Assembly (NCBI GenBank): GCA_002751075.1
Contig: NAOQ01000634.1
Span: forward strand, 2,517 to 13,304
Direction of reading: 5' to 3'
Length of the DNA stretch: 10,788 nt
DNA from: Ichthyophonus hoferi
Lineage: Eukaryota > Opisthokonta > Ichthyosporea > Ichthyophonida > Ichthyophonidae
Shown: positions 7,577-10,788 of the stretch, one piece after another
Layout of the letters: every line of letters begins with the position of its first letter
Numbering within the stretch: position 1 is the first letter of the stretch
Made by a program: the position numbers and the translations under genes
The notes under the pieces: model-generated
What the model was told of the DNA's origin: nothing
What the model saw: the letters and a program-made list of their open reading frames with translations, nothing else
Database searches by the model: none

Positions 7577-10184
7577 ATGAACGGTCAGAGAGAGAGTCAA
7601 CCACCCTTTCTTAGCAGAAACCAGGCATTAGCATTTTCGAAATATTTGGATCGTTGCCACAGCTTAAAGGAGGAAGGTGAGATAAAGATGGATATTACTA
7701 TATACAGTCAAGGAGGTTATTTGTAGATGAGTAGGTGGGTAGGTAGGTAGTTGCGAGAGAAGGGAAAGAGTGTTAGTGTATGTAGTGGATATATAATATA
7801 CCTGTATACAAATGAATGAATAGTGAGAGATAAGAGGATAGGAAACTAAATTGGTATGAATATATTAAGAAAACAAACGTGAATATATGTGTCAGTCTAC
7901 ACTAAGGTGGGTATAATGCCGTATGATATAATATGATACGATATGTATTGTATGGTATGATATGGTATTGTATGGTATGGTATGGTATGGTATGGTAGGA
8001 TCTAATAGAGTATGATACTATGATATATTATTGATTCTGATGTATAGACAGGGAGAAATGCATTCCCTTCACTGTAGATGACCGCCTATTAGGATGGGTG
8101 GTGGAGAAAAATGCTACTCATCTACTAGGATATCCTAATGTGTTTAAGAGGGAAAATGAGGCCATTACACTGACTGACCCTCAGGGTGATTACAATGACA
8201 GGGTAGGTGGGATGGTGGTGTGGTGGGCTCTAGTGTAGTATGTTAAATAGCTGGTTGGTTGATAGTAATGTCCCATTGGTAGTCCCCTTATGCACACAGT
8301 TACAGGTATCTCAGTAGATGAATAAAGCCTACTTCCTATATTTATTTCCATTTTATGCTTATGTATGTACATATATGGTTGGTCTATAGACGTATGTTGA
8401 ATTATGATTGGGTTATAGAAGTATGTAGATATATTATTGGTCTATAGCAGCATGTGGAATTATGATTGGGTTATGGTAGTATATAGATATATGATTGGAT
8501 TATTAAAATATAATGCTAATAATATAAACAATTTGTATAACTATCACTATATTGATACGTAGTTATATTTTATTTTGTATTTTGTTATGATTATTATTTA
8601 TACCCTATTGGTTTAATATATAATAACCTTTTGGTGTGGATCGGTAGACTGTTGCCATTGACAGGGTGATGCGTGATTTGCACTTGAGAGGATTGGAGGC
8701 TTTGAAAGGATGGCGGGAGGAGGTAACCAATAGAAATAGGACCGTGGGCGTAGTGTGTTATAGCTATAGTTGATAATAGATTGTATTATTATGTTACTGT
8801 ATATTATTGTATTGTATGGTAAGGTATTGTATAGTATGGTATGATATGATATTGTAGTGTATTGCATTATATTGTATGGTATAGTTTTATATTACATTGT
8901 ATTGTATAAATATGGTATTGTGTAGTATTGTATTGTATGGTCTGATATAGTATGACATGATATGGTGTTGTATTATGGTATAGTATTATATTATATTATA
9001 TTATATTATATTATATTACCATGTATTGTGTTGTATAGTAGTGTCTTTGATTGTACTTTATTTTATTTTATTTTATTATACTCTATTTTACATATAAGAA
9101 AACAATCAGATAGTTAATGTAATACTAACTATAAGTGGAAAATAATAACAGATTAATTTTCAGTGAGCCTATTTTACTATTGGCTATTTTAATAGGCTTG
9201 CTTTAGAGGTCTGTAAACATGTCAAGTAAAATATAAATGCAAATATAGATATAGATAGAGATAGAGATATAAATATACCTATGCTATATATATTATCTGG
9301 TATACTATAGTGGCTTAATTGATTTAATAATTACCTTCCAACCACTTATATTAGATATAGAATAGGTACAAATAGAAATATAAGTAAAAATACGAATTTA
9401 AATAATTTTATGCATCTTTTGGTGTCTACCACATTATTGATTATATTAGAATTATATGATTGGTGCCAAATCTTATTAAATACCAACTAATTTTTATAGG
9501 ACATATACACCTGCATTATTTTTTTAATTACCTATATATATTCCTCCCTCTCCCTCTCTCTCCCTCTCTCTCCCTCCCTCTCCCTCTCTCTTCATTCCCC
9601 TTTACCCAGATGTTTCCAGTTGTCTCCCAGTTTAATAGTCAGCCAGTCTTTGAAGTGGAGAGGGCCGCCACTCGTAAGTTGTATTTAATTTTTATTCCGT
9701 TATATGATTTGTGGTTATTCAGCTATGCATAATATATAGTATGTGATTTTCTTTTCTGATTACCGTATATATATTATGCGTGTTTGTGTTAATACATATA
9801 ATTACACCTACCAACCATATTAGTATTTTATAATTTAACATACAGCGATATAATATATTAAATTAAAATGTAACAAAATATAATGTAATACAATATAGGA
9901 TAATCGTTGAATGTTGGAGCACAACTAAACTCACTTTGGCTTGCATGATCATATTTAAATAGTATTACATTCTTAATAGTATATTTGCATATTAATACTA
10001 TTATCATTGTCATTATTATTATTATTAATACTTCTAACCTATCCCTACAGCCTTACTGGGTATTAAAACCTATGGTTGCCATGTCAATGGGTATGTGATT
10101 GGTCCAAATGATGATATTCAATCATTGTGGGTAGCACGACGCAGCAAATCCAAACCTACTTGGCCTAATTGCCTTGACAATGTA
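7577..10184 (+). CDS. DUF4743/Nudix hydrolase of the thiamin-diphosphate type (Tnr3/YJR142W/NUDT20-24-like), 3' partial
   Basis: Exons are 7577-7676, 8048-8202, 8648-8722, 9610-9673 and 10051-10184. Introns are GT-AG, phases 1, 0, 0 and 1, and the last donor (GTAAGT at 10185) is phase 0. They give 176 residues, almost exactly the DUF4743 domain that precedes the Nudix fold. Seen in order: CIPFTVDDRLLGWV (38-51), YPNVF (62-66), GWREEMFPV (106-114), ERAATPLLGIKTYGCHVNGYV (127-147, with the P codon split by an intron) and LWVARRSKSKPTWPNCLDNV (157-176). In relatives LDN-V is followed at once by AGG and the Nudix box, so the catalytic Glu residues should lie in the next exon, beyond the window. 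Known for the family: yeast and plant members hydrolyse oxidised (oxy-/oxo-) thiamin diphosphates to monophosphates, and in fission yeast Tnr3 the module is fused to thiamin pyrophosphokinase. Whether a kinase domain follows here cannot be seen. The ATG at 7577 (context GCAAAATGA) is the first in frame. Confidence 0.88.
7677..8047 (+). other. Nudix gene intron 1 (371 bp)
   Basis: The donor is GTGAGA and the acceptor TGTATAG, phase 1. This acceptor is preferred to the AG three bases further on (ACAG), which would bring an early stop. The chosen one gives REKCIPFTVDD, fitting the family. The intron contains a (TAGG)n tract (7731-7750) and a GTATG array (about 7919-8000). Confidence 0.85.
7919..8000 (+). 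repeat. GTATG/TATGG pentanucleotide array
   Basis: It starts degenerate (GTATGATATAATATGATACG) and becomes perfect TATGG units from about 7971 to 7996. It lies in Nudix intron 1. Confidence 0.92.
8203..8647 (+). other. Nudix gene intron 2 (445 bp)
   Basis: The donor is GTAGGT and the acceptor CGGTAG, phase 0, joining NDR to TVAIDRVM. It carries the 58-bp minisatellite at about 8373-8505; the remainder is AT-rich with nothing recognised. Confidence 0.85.
8373..8505 (+). repeat. 58-bp minisatellite built from two related 29-bp half units
   Basis: TTGGTCTATAG occurs at 8379 and 8437 (58 bp apart), each followed by a related half unit containing GAATTATGATTGGGTTAT. A third, partial copy follows from about 8489. 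The half units share TGATTGGGTTATAGAAGTAT-like sequence, so an original 29-bp tandem appears to have doubled, diverged and then been amplified as a pair. Confidence 0.8.
8788..9080 (+). repeat. degenerate pentanucleotide field (TATTG, GTATG, TTATA, TTTTA)
   Basis: Almost every unit is five bases. TATTG/GTATG variants come first, near-perfect TTATA follows at about 8985-9017, then TTTTA at about 9056-9078. The phase is kept over long distances with base changes, as expected of an old array that has slipped and mutated in blocks. Confidence 0.9.
9541..9593 (+). repeat. 53-nt uninterrupted CT tract (CCCTCT-type)
   Basis: Only C and T occur over 53 bases, mostly as CCCTCT and CTCTCT units. The tract ends 16 bases before the acceptor AG of Nudix exon 4, so it doubles as a very long polypyrimidine tract. 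Confidence 0.95.
9674..10050 (+). other. Nudix gene intron 4 (377 bp)
   Basis: The donor is GTAAGT and the acceptor TCCCTACAG, phase 1, with the split codon giving Pro132 in ERAATP. AT-rich, with a short (ATT)n run just upstream of the acceptor region (about 10010-10027). Confidence 0.9.
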
Positions 10185-10788
10185 GTAAGTGTCATATAAT
10201 ACTCTATTACAATGATAGTGTTACAGTTGCTTCTCCTATGTTATATATGTAATGGAACTGTATTTGACAGCATTGACTTTATTTAGAAAGTTAAAACATC
10301 CACTACATTGCATATTAAGACGTTAGATTTTAATCATCTATAGTCATAGTTCATTTGCACTTTAATTAAAGCAACCTGTCGAATATTATGTTAAATTAAG
10401 AAATATAGAATTGAATATTGCTATTTTAACGTGATGTTCCAGCACGCATCTAATATGATATCTCATTAAGATAAATGTTTTTGTTAAAACATTTTAATAT
10501 AAGATAAACATTCCCTCTCTTAATCGTAACTCATTGCCTTGATAGTACTACATGCCATATGGCGGACTAGAGTGTAAACAAAGTTAGAGAAACTAACTCA
10601 ACCACAGAGTACTATGTTTAATTTATGCTATTCTAAAGACATCATATGCAGTGAGACTGAATTCTGATTTAACTGTATGCCTAATACAATATGGTATATA
10701 GGAATTAATCTTAATCTGAATTATTACTATGTAGGTTTGATATATACTTTCTACTATTTGATTAATAGCAGATAATAAATAAATCTGA
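10185..10788 (+). other. start of Nudix gene intron 5, continuing past the window
   Basis: It begins with a consensus GTAAGT donor directly after the LDNV codons. No AGG-plus-Nudix-box block (G-x5-E-x7-REUxEExGU) can be read in any + frame to the end of the window, so the next exon is outside. No repeat or other gene is seen. Confidence 0.75.

Larger units (their letters stand above)
8723..9609 (+). other. Nudix gene intron 3 (887 bp)
   Basis: The donor is GTAACC and the acceptor TTTACCCAG, phase 0, joining GWREE to MFPVVSQF, which matches the family's GWRNELYPV block. Roughly the first third is pentanucleotide repeat, then AT-rich DNA with a GATATA tract (9241-9275), then a long pure-pyrimidine stretch before the acceptor. 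Confidence 0.87.

Noticed and set aside
8613-8867. 84-codon - strand ORF
   Set aside because: It is the antisense shadow of Nudix exon 3 and the following pentanucleotide repeat.
10540-10600. Frame YYMPYGGLECKQS considered as the next Nudix exon
   Set aside because: It lacks the AGG and REUxEE residues of the Nudix box and stops at once.

Overview
The window is AT-rich eukaryotic nuclear DNA. It has long GT-AG introns, many microsatellites, and no operon structure or ribosome binding sites. It carries two spliced protein genes on the + strand, found by matching conserved protein blocks and joining them at consensus splice sites in compatible phase. The lineage cannot be fixed. Long introns, a fungal/plant-like NatB catalytic subunit and a thiamin-diphosphate-type Nudix protein (best known from fungi and plants) suggest a protist, an early-branching opisthokont or a simple invertebrate, not a vertebrate.

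Layout. 1-1809: mostly non-coding DNA upstream of gene 1. It holds a probable promoter with three CCAAT boxes about 60 bp apart, and two coding-like but unproven open stretches. 1810-5452: a complete six-exon NAA20 gene (catalytic subunit of N-terminal acetyltransferase B), 175 codons plus stop, with introns of 231 to 1080 bp loaded with tandem repeats. 5453-7576: about 2.1 kb between the genes, with a likely poly(A) signal for NAA20, a short inverted-repeat element that may be a MITE, an imperfect direct duplication and a pentanucleotide array. 7577-10184: the first five exons (176 codons) of a DUF4743/Nudix gene of the Tnr3/YJR142W/AtNUDT20-24 type. The window ends in its fifth intron, just before the exon that should carry the Nudix box. 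10185-10788: that intron, with nothing recognisable.

The two genes belong to unrelated pathways (co-translational protein N-acetylation and thiamin-diphosphate damage control). Their adjacency looks like ordinary gene order, and I see no new multi-gene system. The most interesting features concern RNA processing and repeats: a phase-compatible alternative last exon for NAA20 encoding a possible membrane tail, a candidate poison exon in its first intron, splice sites embedded in microsatellites, and one pentanucleotide repeat family occurring in both orientations around the Nudix gene.
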